A stretch of 64,000 nucleotides of DNA from Enterobacterales bacterium CwR94 (lineage in GTDB: Bacteria; Pseudomonadota; Gammaproteobacteria; Enterobacterales; Enterobacteriaceae). Positions 44,740 through 52,685 of the stretch are shown here, one piece after another. The DNA lies in NCBI GenBank assembly GCA_002837195.1, contig KZ478065.1:186001-250000 (forward strand). Reading direction: 5' to 3'. Made by a program: the position numbers and the translations under genes. The notes under the pieces were generated by a model, which saw nothing but the letters and a program-made list of their open reading frames with translations, did no database searches and was not told where the DNA came from. Position 1 is the stretch's first letter; each line of letters starts with the position of its first letter.

Positions 44740-45666
44740 ATGACTTCAACCAATCAGCCTTCAAACATAAATGTCGGCGTATTAGACCTAGGCGTTAAAC
44801 AAGAAGGCGTCTTTAATAATATTGAAATGGGTGTTTTAGAAAACGGCATTCCATACCTTACTCAGAATGGACTCGCCAGAATATGTGGCGTAAATCCATC
44901 AAATATTGCTGATATAGCTAGTGAATATGCCCAATCTTTCCAAAGTGGCATCTTTTCACGTGGGCGAATGGAGTTTATTAGCTCATATTTACAGCAAGCC
45001 GAATATACAGAGCAAGTCCTTTTTATCTCAGTCATGCGAGGGGGAATAATCCATTACGCCTTCCCCGATATTGTATGCATGGCTCTACTCGAGTTTTATG
45101 CTTTTGAATCACAGGCTGCATCGAATGCAACGGCACAACAATACTTTCGAGAATTAGCTAGGGTAGGACTTCGCGACTATATTTACGGCGCACTTCGATA
45201 CCAGCCGGAAGATCCTTGGGGCCCCTACCATCAACGAGTTTCGATTATTCAAAGCACTGGCTCAGTGCCTGATGGTCATTTCATCATATTTAATGAAATT
45301 GCAGGTTTAATGGTAGATCTGATTTCCGCTGGTCTTGTTGTGAATATGTATACCGTACCCGATATTAGTGTAGGCCTTTGTTGGGGACGCCATTGGACTA
45401 GCTCTGGTCTTTCTAGCCGCTTTGGCGAACGCGTACAGTGCGCACATCATTACCCAGATGATTTTAACCAGGCAGCGTCTAACCCACAGATGATCAATGC
45501 ATATCCAAATGAAGCATTACCTGAATTCCGTCGCTGGTTCAGACATGAGTATCTTCCGACTAAGTTTCCTAAATATATACTTTCAAAAGCAGGATTACTG
45601 CCTGGAGGAAAAACCGAGGCATTACGTATTGCTGACAATTTCCGACCCAATCAGATCGGGCATTAA
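44740..45666 (+). CDS. P63C/BstA-like phage-exclusion candidate
   Basis: The 308-aa protein has an N-terminal part that looks like a phage DNA-binding module (VLENGIPYLTQNGLARICGV, about residues 30-50). The C-terminal segment (EALPEFRRWFRHEYLPTKFP) recalls the P63C domain of prophage proteins. Its size and general layout also resemble BstA, a prophage abortive-infection protein with a KilA-N-like N-terminus. I cannot choose between these by eye. It is monocistronic, with its own promoter and terminator just inside the integrase, a common place for island defence cargo. There is no signal peptide or membrane segment. Confidence 0.4.
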   Translation: MTSTNQPSNINVGVLDLGVKQEGVFNNIEMGVLENGIPYLTQNGLARICGVNPSNIADIASEYAQSFQSGIFSRGRMEFISSYLQQAEYTEQVLFISVMRGGIIHYAFPDIVCMALLEFYAFESQAASNATAQQYFRELARVGLRDYIYGALRYQPEDPWGPYHQRVSIIQSTGSVPDGHFIIFNEIAGLMVDLISAGLVVNMYTVPDISVGLCWGRHWTSSGLSSRFGERVQCAHHYPDDFNQAASNPQMINAYPNEALPEFRRWFRHEYLPTKFPKYILSKAGLLPGGKTEALRIADNFRPNQIGH

Positions 45667-45688
45667 TTTGTTGTGAAGATGCAGCACT

Positions 45689-45711
45689 GACCGCCGCGAG
45701 GCGGTTTTTTT
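45689..45711 (+). terminator. Terminator of the 44740 gene
   Basis: CCGCC-gcga-GGCGG then seven T residues, about 25 nt after the stop. Confidence 0.88.
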
Positions 45712-45933
45712 ACGCCTTTCTCCGGGCATTCGGTAAAACTCCGGTACAGGCTGGTTTAACCGAATACGATTTACCGCCAGCGAAGTTTTTTTCTTGCTTT
45801 TTTACAGTGTTCAGAATCGCGAGTTAGAAAATGTCATTCTGACATTAAGCCTATGTCCGCTTTTCGCTCATAGCGGCCGATTAGGTCTGATGTGTATCGT
45901 AGCTATATCAGGTCAAATTTTATTTAAAAACAG
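45712..45933. other. Non-coding spacer between convergent island genes
   Basis: Between the terminators of two convergent units I see no ORF with a ribosome binding site, no RNA gene and no clear repeat. Confidence 0.4.
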
Positions 45934-45959
45934 AGTAAAAGGGGGCAGCAAGCCCCCTT
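45934..45959 (-). terminator. Terminator of the alpA-yfjI-yfjJ-like unit
   Basis: On the minus strand AAGGGGGC-ttgct-GCCCCCTT is followed by TTACTCTGTTTTT, 14 nt after the gp2-like gene. Confidence 0.75.
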
Positions 45960-45972
45960 CCTTATCAAAGAA

Positions 45973-46653
45973 TTAATCTATGAGCTGACTTGTACCGAAG
46001 TTACGATAACCGTTATGGAAATTTTTGCTGTACTCTTTTGCCAGGTAAGCTCCCCGTATCAGGAAATCATAATAATCAGGACTTAATGTTAAAGCATCCT
46101 GCCGGGTGAACCAGGTGCTATGGTTTTCCGGGAATTCAACCCGACTGGCATAGTGAGGATAATCAAGCTTAATTGCGCTACACCACGCTTTTTGTATCCG
46201 GGTTCCCATATTATCAGCATCAGGGTTAGCATAATCACCCAAATAAGCATAAACGTCTTTGTTGAAAAGCAGAACTAGGTGGTAGTGATAATGTTCACTG
46301 GTATCACGTTCTTTAGCCCATATATAGCCGAGTGGCGCAGGCTCATCAGCCCGACCTGAGCGTCTGTGTTCTTCCCGTAACTGGCTTTTAAGAGACTCTA
46401 TAGCCCGAGTAATAGCTTTCTCATCGTCTTCCTGAAAACATATTGGCAAGTCTGGCTCTCCAGGCACGTGGCACTGAGCAAACCTCAGATCAACGCGTAA
46501 TGCGAATACCCGGTTATAATTCTCCAGATAGTTAGATATTACTGCAAGCGATCTACGCAATATATAACGCTCTAAATGAGAGTTGTATTTCTTTTGGGCT
46601 ATCTGTACCAATGACTCAAATTGCTGCTCAGTTAATTCATAAGGTGACTTCAT
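45973..46653 (-). CDS. YfjJ/inovirus Gp2-like protein
   Basis: The 226-aa protein matches the YagK/YfjJ C-terminal family (inovirus Gp2-like) found in P4- and CP4-type islands. Visible parts are NRVFALRVDLRFA near residue 50, HYHYHLVLLFNKDVY with the HxHxHL-type replication-initiator-like histidines, and the end LAKEYSKNFHNGYRNFGTSQL. The HUH-like motif suggests a rolling-circle or satellite replication role, but this is inference. It is last in the alpA-yfjI-like-gp2 minus-strand group. No strong Shine-Dalgarno precedes ATG 46653. A 7-bp hairpin (TGGGTAG/CTACCCA, 46674-46694) lies in its leader. Confidence 0.75.
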   Translation of the reverse strand: MKSPYELTEQQFESLVQIAQKKYNSHLERYILRRSLAVISNYLENYNRVFALRVDLRFAQCHVPGEPDLPICFQEDDEKAITRAIESLKSQLREEHRRSGRADEPAPLGYIWAKERDTSEHYHYHLVLLFNKDVYAYLGDYANPDADNMGTRIQKAWCSAIKLDYPHYASRVEFPENHSTWFTRQDALTLSPDYYDFLIRGAYLAKEYSKNFHNGYRNFGTSQLID

Positions 46654-46943
46654 GATATGCGTTCACTTTGTAATGGGTAGCCGATAACTACCCAGATTAT
46701 TATGGTGATGATTTGGAAATAGTAATAATGCCCTACTGTAGCAGGTTAAACTTTACAACTAATGTTTATGGGTCTGCTTTACATGTGTATTTATAAGCGG
46801 TGCATGTACTGCAGCATATCGACATATATTACATATACCGGCGAATCAAAGTTGAGAATAGCTTTACAAAAAAAGTTCAGACCACAGCCAGTCAGGGTCT
46901 CACACTAACATAATTCATTGATAAAAAATAAATCACTCTGAAG

Positions 46944-48470
46944 TTATTCTTCTAATGGCATGCTACTAAATACACTGTAGCCTCCCTGGTATACTGGTCT
47001 GCCAGACATGATATTATGTTTTGCATCCAGCTCTGATGGCATCATTTCGAAAGCCAGGTATTTGACGTAATGCGTCCCTCTTTCATCCTCCCATAACTGG
47101 ATTTTCCCTTCGTCAGAAAGCTGTTCTAATACAGGTATAAGACGAGCTTCTTTTCTGAGAGAATAGGGACCATTCTGCATAATTCCACGCCGACTAAAAT
47201 CATAGGACCCATTTCTGGCAAGATGGCTTTCAAACCAATTAAGTAATATTTCAGAATCGGAAGCCCCTATTATCATATCCATTTTCACTATAAAATGATT
47301 AAGATACCATTGCGTTATTAACAGTGCAGATTCCAGCGTTTCATTCGTAATTATAGATGAGTCAGGAGTAATATAAGCCTGCATAACAGCAGCAATCCTA
47401 GCAGTGTGTTCTATGTACCGTGCTGACCAATCGTTATAATGGTACAATTCCCCCCCAGGCTCCATTAGACACTTCACTTGATTATCAATATCATATAGAC
47501 GTTTCTTTGCATCCGGAGAAAATGTCATACAGGTGCGAGGGGCATTCCTTTTCCTGCGTTCTATTCCAGAAAGTAAATGTTTTTTCTGAATAGAATAAAA
47601 ATTATCTAGGTCAGACTCATTACCAAAAACAAGATCATTAATATCAATCGGTTTTGTGACCAAGGTAAGATCCATTCTTAAAATACGGGCATCACTTCCC
47701 GTTGCCCTTATTTTTTTGCCCTGTGATCTCAGAATGTTGTCATGTGGTTCCGGCTGCATCATTACTAGCATACCAAGCCGGGGATCCTTAATGTCGGAAC
47801 TACCCGTTGACACACGACTGACTCGATAATTGTCACCGCACCACAGGGTGTTAGAAATTGCTGCTTTGCGGCGCATGATTCCTTCATACAAAGCACTTCC
47901 CTCATCAGAGGTTATACCTAGACAAGAGTACTCTCCCAGTTCTTTAAGAAGCGCTTCAGGTGTGGGATCCGTTACTGTTAAACGCACTCTTACAGGATCA
48001 ATAGGTTTATTTTTAAGACATTCCTCCAGATTAAATCTGGCTTCTTCCACCCCCTCTTTCTGCCGCACCGCCTTCTGAAGAGATTTCTTAAGACTCCTAC
48101 ATTCTTCATCCCATAGCACATAATGCCGTTTGTACTCCTCCAGCCGGACTGAAAATGCCTCTGCCAATTCATGCTCAATTTGATGAATTTGCGCCATAGC
48201 TAATCTATATACCGTAGTTTTTCTACTTCCCGATCTTGCCAAAATCATGTGGAAATGCGATACGGGCACTACAATATCATCTGCTATTTCAACGTCATAC
48301 ATGTCCTGGCAAGCCAGAGCCATGCTGCCAAGAATCGTTGAAAAAGTAAGCTCAAGAGAAGCTTTAGTTTTACCGTATATGCAAGATATAACTTGCTGTA
48401 AAAACATTAAAATTGCCTTGCTATCTAGATTAACATCACGATTTTCTTTTCTTTTATGTGTAAGTTTCAT
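46944..48470 (-). CDS. YfjI-like DUF3987 protein
   Basis: The 508-aa protein resembles YfjI of CP4-57 (DUF3987), a family tied to primase/helicase-like NTPases in satellite elements. A P-loop-like segment MILARSGSRKTTVYRLAM lies near residue 80. VTDPTPEALLKEL and ITSDEGSALYEGIM (Walker-B-like Asp/Glu) are the family's most recognisable parts. ATG 48470 is chosen because AAGGAG lies 7 nt upstream; a longer frame to 48518 would overlap alpA. The segment is clearly more A+T-rich than the core chromosome. A 290-nt gap to the next gene downstream holds no clear feature. Confidence 0.75.
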   Translation of the reverse strand: MKLTHKRKENRDVNLDSKAILMFLQQVISCIYGKTKASLELTFSTILGSMALACQDMYDVEIADDIVVPVSHFHMILARSGSRKTTVYRLAMAQIHQIEHELAEAFSVRLEEYKRHYVLWDEECRSLKKSLQKAVRQKEGVEEARFNLEECLKNKPIDPVRVRLTVTDPTPEALLKELGEYSCLGITSDEGSALYEGIMRRKAAISNTLWCGDNYRVSRVSTGSSDIKDPRLGMLVMMQPEPHDNILRSQGKKIRATGSDARILRMDLTLVTKPIDINDLVFGNESDLDNFYSIQKKHLLSGIERRKRNAPRTCMTFSPDAKKRLYDIDNQVKCLMEPGGELYHYNDWSARYIEHTARIAAVMQAYITPDSSIITNETLESALLITQWYLNHFIVKMDMIIGASDSEILLNWFESHLARNGSYDFSRRGIMQNGPYSLRKEARLIPVLEQLSDEGKIQLWEDERGTHYVKYLAFEMMPSELDAKHNIMSGRPVYQGGYSVFSSMPLEE

Positions 48471-48493
48471 TCCATACTCCTTCTTGAGCAAAA

Positions 48494-48715
48494 TTAAACA
48501 CTTCTGGAAGCAATCCATGCTTCTATAGAAGTTAACTGCCAGCCCACGGATGCCGCGCCAAGCCTGACTGGTTTGGGAAAATCAGCATCGTAATATCTGG
48601 ATTTGGGATTTAACTTTTCGTAAATGCTTGAGCGAGAGATCCCTAGCACCATCGTCAGTTCTGGCATACGCATGATGCGCAGTGATTGGTTTTTGGGTTC
48701 ACTTATCGTTGACAT
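48494..48715 (-). CDS. alpA: AlpA-family transcriptional regulator
   Basis: The 73-aa protein is an AlpA-type winged HTH activator. In CP4-57 AlpA switches on excision through the intA/alpA region. Motifs are IMRMPELTMVLGISRSSIYEKL (recognition helices, cited in part), FPKPVRLGAASVGW and the end EAWIASR. ATG 48715 with GGAG 8 nt upstream is chosen over the long upstream extension. It is first in its minus-strand group and divergent from the gene at 48839. Confidence 0.88.
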   Translation of the reverse strand: MSTISEPKNQSLRIMRMPELTMVLGISRSSIYEKLNPKSRYYDADFPKPVRLGAASVGWQLTSIEAWIASRSV

Positions 48716-48838
48716 TTTCAGTTCTCCTATCAGATGTCTTTGGCTGTATTCGAACTTTGCCATATGCTCTGAGATACTGTCCCCGTAGAGAAACGAAAAC
48801 CAACCGGAGGGTATGTGAGGAGTCACGCATTTGCTGAC

Positions 48839-50572
48839 ATGATGTATGTTCTGTATCAGTCTTTTGGCCTGTTCGTTAAGAATGACAAGCACAGGGAAAC
48901 ACGCAATAACAGCGGTTTTTCATTTCATCAGGTGTTTGCCAAGCACTGCTATGACAGTGTTTCGGATATTGTTGATACCAATGGGGTGTTCAGCAAAGAA
49001 CAGAGGCGGGAGATCTTTGCCAGGTACGAGCAGCTGTACAATGCACTGATGCACATTCCTGTATTTTCCCGCCTAGACAACAGCCAGATAGCCCGACGAT
49101 ACCTGCAGGAAGCTATCCCACCCGTCATTGCCCTAGAGATTTATAAAACATTACAACCTAATGATGAAACACATTTCTATTTCCATATTCATCAATTTTT
49201 AAATAGCAGACACTGCCCCTCTGTTGAAAGTGGTAGTGAGTGCGTTTACGCCGGTGTAAGAGATTACCTGCGTGAATATATAAGCACACTGGGCTTTTCT
49301 TATAAAGCTCACTTGAGCTCTGTTTTCAGCCATATTGCAAATATCAGGAAGGGAAATGGGCAAAAAAATGAAACCATTAAGCAAAAAATAATACTCAGTA
49401 GAACTGAATATATAGAGTCATCCATATCAGGGAAGGACGTTACTGCAAATAACGCCAGATTAGTTGCAGTGGAACGCGCATACCTTTCACTTAATGCTTT
49501 GCTTGAATTAGAGAAATACACAGCATTGGTTGTTTCATTATCCGGGATTTATAGAAAGATGACGGAACATGGAATTTTTTGCAATTCAATAAACAGAATC
49601 CTGCATCATTATATTTATTCTGAACAGTATGATGAGACTCTGCTGTATAGCATCACTTGGTCCTGGAACAGGAAAACGACCCCACCTATCTCAGTGACTT
49701 TAAAAGAAGAACCATACCGCTACATAATTGAGCTCAGGAACATTGTTTTTAATACGAACCAGTCAGGGAGTTACTCAGGCTGGGATTTTATTAAGATGTC
49801 GGCATGCCTTAAATCATCCAACCATTCTGATGTAGTAAAGCCTTATGCCAAACTAATGGCACTCATTTGCCTTCTTAGTCGGGAAGAACTGACTGGGGCT
49901 TGGACCCTAGTGAATGATATTGACATTGAAGAATTGCCGATTGGTTTCTTACCAGCCGCCTTTTCTGTTATCAAACTGGCTCTTAAAGTAAAACTGGAAA
50001 GAAATAAAATTCGGGATGGTGTATTGCTTTCCATGATCAATAGTATACTCGCAAACCAGGGCGTTCTCACTGATTACCGAGCGGTTACTCAGCAAGGGAT
50101 AGTATCACCAATGGCATCTTCGGCTAACAATTTGGTGATTATGCGCGCTGTAAAAATGTATAATGTTATGATAAGGAAAATAAGCTATTTGCATGAGGTC
50201 GATCCTTTTGGTATTTACCCTCATGCAATCTCTGGGCTGCTTAAAAAATTTGATGATATTTTGGGTAAAGTTAATCGTTACATTAAAGAAAAAGAGTGTT
50301 GTAACGACAATAAAATACTTTCCGACCTTATCTGGGCAGATAAAATTCTTACTGTAGAGGAACTGAGTGGCAGCCTGATTGGCATTCTGAGTGAAAGCAC
50401 GCTCTATAATTGCCTTCTCAGTATCGATGATCTTATTTATTACCTGAGATGCCCGGGAGAAGATATCAGTAACATCATCCTGCTGGCAGGAATCTCACGA
50501 GATGCTCGATATATGCGGGAGCAGTTTTGTGAGATCCTTCAGCTTCTTTGCCAGCCATGTCACACGGGATGA
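48839..50572 (+). CDS. Unrecognised 577-585-aa island protein
   Basis: I do not recognise this family. The product is large, mostly helical and hydrophilic with no signal peptide; weakly hydrophobic stretches such as LIGFLPAAF-like do not look like clear transmembrane helices. GTG 48815 with GGAGG 4 nt upstream would give 585 aa; ATG 48839 gives 577 and has no close ribosome binding site, so the start is open. It has no visible Walker, HNH or PD-(D/E)xK motif. Strong A+T richness and its place between alpA and the antirepressor mark it as cargo. A perfect 34-nt palindrome follows it. A defence function is only a guess from context. Confidence 0.55.
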   Translation: MMYVLYQSFGLFVKNDKHRETRNNSGFSFHQVFAKHCYDSVSDIVDTNGVFSKEQRREIFARYEQLYNALMHIPVFSRLDNSQIARRYLQEAIPPVIALEIYKTLQPNDETHFYFHIHQFLNSRHCPSVESGSECVYAGVRDYLREYISTLGFSYKAHLSSVFSHIANIRKGNGQKNETIKQKIILSRTEYIESSISGKDVTANNARLVAVERAYLSLNALLELEKYTALVVSLSGIYRKMTEHGIFCNSINRILHHYIYSEQYDETLLYSITWSWNRKTTPPISVTLKEEPYRYIIELRNIVFNTNQSGSYSGWDFIKMSACLKSSNHSDVVKPYAKLMALICLLSREELTGAWTLVNDIDIEELPIGFLPAAFSVIKLALKVKLERNKIRDGVLLSMINSILANQGVLTDYRAVTQQGIVSPMASSANNLVIMRAVKMYNVMIRKISYLHEVDPFGIYPHAISGLLKKFDDILGKVNRYIKEKECCNDNKILSDLIWADKILTVEELSGSLIGILSESTLYNCLLSIDDLIYYLRCPGEDISNIILLAGISRDARYMREQFCEILQLLCQPCHTG

Positions 50573-50603
50573 TAAAAATGTTTTACGCCGCCCGCCTGTG
50601 AGC

Positions 50604-50637
50604 CTGCTACAGCTGCTACACGTAGCAGCTGTAGCAG
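50604..50637. repeat. Perfect 16-bp inverted repeat
   Basis: CTGCTACAGCTGCTAC, two bases, then GTAGCAGCTGTAGCAG. The arms are themselves built of the repeated unit CTGCTACA/GCTGCTACA. It lies 30 nt after the 577-585-aa gene. A T-run (TTTTTTC) begins about 12 nt later, so it may be a terminator on the plus strand, but the distance is long. No gene is seen in 50573-50812. Confidence 0.75.
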
Positions 50638-50812
50638 AGGGATGGCCTTTTTTCTTGAATTTCAGATGATATATCAGACATACAGTTGCTATTAGTTGCC
50701 GGTAGGTTGCTACCGGGCATGCTTCTAAGGTAATGATAGTGAATACATCACAGACTGATGCTTTGCCTAGATGATATTGCCCCTTGAAAAGATATGTCAT
50801 GCCTTACTTCAT

Positions 50813-51604
50813 TTAAGTCTGTAAAATTTTTCCATTCTCACGCATTATCACTATAGCGTCATCTATGGTTTGTTTAGTAAACAATGTGGTATGTCTTTCA
50901 TCACCAAGAACTACTTTCCGGGCATGTTTCATTGATATATTTTCGCACCAAGCCAGTGCTTCCGGTATATGCTTTTCTTCAATCCTGATGTCTAGGTATA
51001 CAAGACGATCATTTAAGGTCTGAACGTCCAGGTTGAAGTTTGAGGCCCCCGACTCTAAAACATCAAGGCGTTGCTCAACACTTTCAACTTTTCCTTTCAC
51101 CTGTGATACATCTTCTGCTAATTTTTCATGTTTATGAATAGCATCTGCAAGCGCTCGTGAGTTTTGCGCTAGTATTTCAGCCATTTGAGCAAGGGCTGAG
51201 CCTTTCGCTTCTGGTGGAGGAGGATAGACTCCATGCTTCGTCAGAGATGGTATGACTTCATGAAATAACCATTTTTGGAAGCGTTTACCAGCTGCGCTTC
51301 TATCGCTGGACATGACACGATAAAGGCCTGGCTGGGTGACAAAAATTTCTTTTTGTCCTTCAAACACGCCGTTCTCAGCATCTGTTGTCATATACTCATC
51401 TGAGTCAAGCGCCTGCAATTGTGCCCTTATGATCCCCGCCATCGATTTAACTGTATAATCAGCGTTTATTTCTCTGTTTTCTTTATTCAGAGTGACTAAA
51501 ACATCCCGCAATGAGATGTATAATATCTCACCAACCATTAACGTTCTTAAATCACTTTCTCCAGTCTCACCCTGATAACAGATTTTGGTCAGGTTGCTAT
51601 TCAT
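50813..51604 (-). CDS. BRO-N domain antirepressor-like protein
   Basis: The 263-aa protein has a BRO-N (phage antirepressor) domain at about residues 15-130, with the hallmark FVTQPGLYRVMSSDRSAAGK and FQKWLFHEVIPSLTKHGVY. A predicted coiled coil follows (about 140-190, HEKLAEDVSQVKGKVESVEQ). The C-terminus is a domain of unknown role. These DNA-binding proteins regulate prophage and satellite genes. ATG 51604 has GAGG 5 nt upstream. The gap 51605-51718 holds no gene. Confidence 0.8.
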   Translation of the reverse strand: MNSNLTKICYQGETGESDLRTLMVGEILYISLRDVLVTLNKENREINADYTVKSMAGIIRAQLQALDSDEYMTTDAENGVFEGQKEIFVTQPGLYRVMSSDRSAAGKRFQKWLFHEVIPSLTKHGVYPPPPEAKGSALAQMAEILAQNSRALADAIHKHEKLAEDVSQVKGKVESVEQRLDVLESGASNFNLDVQTLNDRLVYLDIRIEEKHIPEALAWCENISMKHARKVVLGDERHTTLFTKQTIDDAIVIMRENGKILQT

Positions 51605-51718
51605 TTATCCTCACATCGCAAAAACGGACGCATTTACATCAGTATACCTTATTGTTTTTTTATAAAAAGACTTCAAACCGTCAAGCTAGCCGCACGTCCC
51701 TCTGACTATCAGCCTTCC

Positions 51719-52657
51719 CTAAATGGGAAGACCTTTCTTGTGTAAGGGATAAGTGATATGCCCCACAATCGCGCAAATGAGTCGATAATCGCTAACGTAG
51801 AAGATCTCCGGATGTTCTGCATTTTGCTCGCCGATAAAGAAGACCCAAGCTTTATCTTTCAGCCCCTTGCTTTTGGCCTCGATTGACTCTGTGCGGGCGG
51901 CCTCCAGTTCTTTACGAACCACGGTACGCTTGGCTTTTGACCAACTAGCCCAATCGATGTAGATCTGGTAGCTCCGGGTGGGTTTAGGTTTACCTGACTC
52001 ATCTTCACCCCATTCACCAGACAGTGGAATGATGAGGTTTTCATCATTTTCAGTAAATTTATTCCAGAGCAGTGGTGCATAAAAGATCTTCGGCTCAGGG
52101 TAAGGTTGAACCTCATTCCGGAGCTTTTTAAATGCCGTCATGTAGATTTGACCACTGATTCCGGGAACGTTAAGCGACATTCCCCGGTCATGCGGGAAAC
52201 GGATGAAGGCACGGCAAATATTGCGAATAGCATTCACTTGACGCCGAGATTGTCGTTCGGGTGAATTACCTTCACCAGATTGTGAGGATGCTGAACGTGT
52301 CGAACTGGATTTACTTTCATCACCAGAGAAACTTGGTTCAACAACTGGGCGTTTTTCGATCAACTTTAGCCCCGAGGGCATTAACCCCGGAGCACTGTCC
52401 AGAATGTTGCGGACACTGGCCTTCTGGCCTTGGCGAATTACTGTGCTTTCAGCATCAGCATCACATTCAGGATGATGCTGAATATGGCGTTTCTTTTTAA
52501 AATAGGCTCTGACTTTTTTATCTTTTTCCCATGCAGCAGGATGCATGGTTATACCACATCCCCAGCACACGTAACCTTCAGTATCAACGCTATCAAGTAG
52601 CCACAGATCCTCTGCTTCTACAATCTCACGGGTATGTTTATCACGTGCAGATTCCAT
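51719..52657 (-). CDS. Protein with CoiA-like N-terminal Cys/His cluster
   Basis: The 312-aa product is not recognised as a whole. Residues about 30-65 hold a zinc-type pattern, CWGCGITMHPAAW ... YFKKKRHIQHHPEC, similar to the N-terminus of CoiA-like and restriction-linked proteins. A low-complexity Ser-rich linker follows (SSSTRSASSQSGEGNSPERQ), then a 170-residue C-terminal region (IYIDWASWSKAKR, VFFIGEQNAEHPEIFYVSDY) with no motif I know. It is last in a minus-strand operon, 28 nt after the Mrr-STAND gene. ATG 52657 with AAGGAG 6 nt upstream is the start. Confidence 0.6.
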   Translation of the reverse strand: MESARDKHTREIVEAEDLWLLDSVDTEGYVCWGCGITMHPAAWEKDKKVRAYFKKKRHIQHHPECDADAESTVIRQGQKASVRNILDSAPGLMPSGLKLIEKRPVVEPSFSGDESKSSSTRSASSQSGEGNSPERQSRRQVNAIRNICRAFIRFPHDRGMSLNVPGISGQIYMTAFKKLRNEVQPYPEPKIFYAPLLWNKFTENDENLIIPLSGEWGEDESGKPKPTRSYQIYIDWASWSKAKRTVVRKELEAARTESIEAKSKGLKDKAWVFFIGEQNAEHPEIFYVSDYRLICAIVGHITYPLHKKGLPI

Positions 52658-52685
52658 CACTTTCTCCTTGTTAGGCTTTTAGCCG

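Noticed and set aside
48716-48892. N-terminal extension of AlpA to 48892
   Set aside because: The extension overlaps the divergent gene start and lacks similarity to AlpA; ATG 48715 with GGAG is far better.
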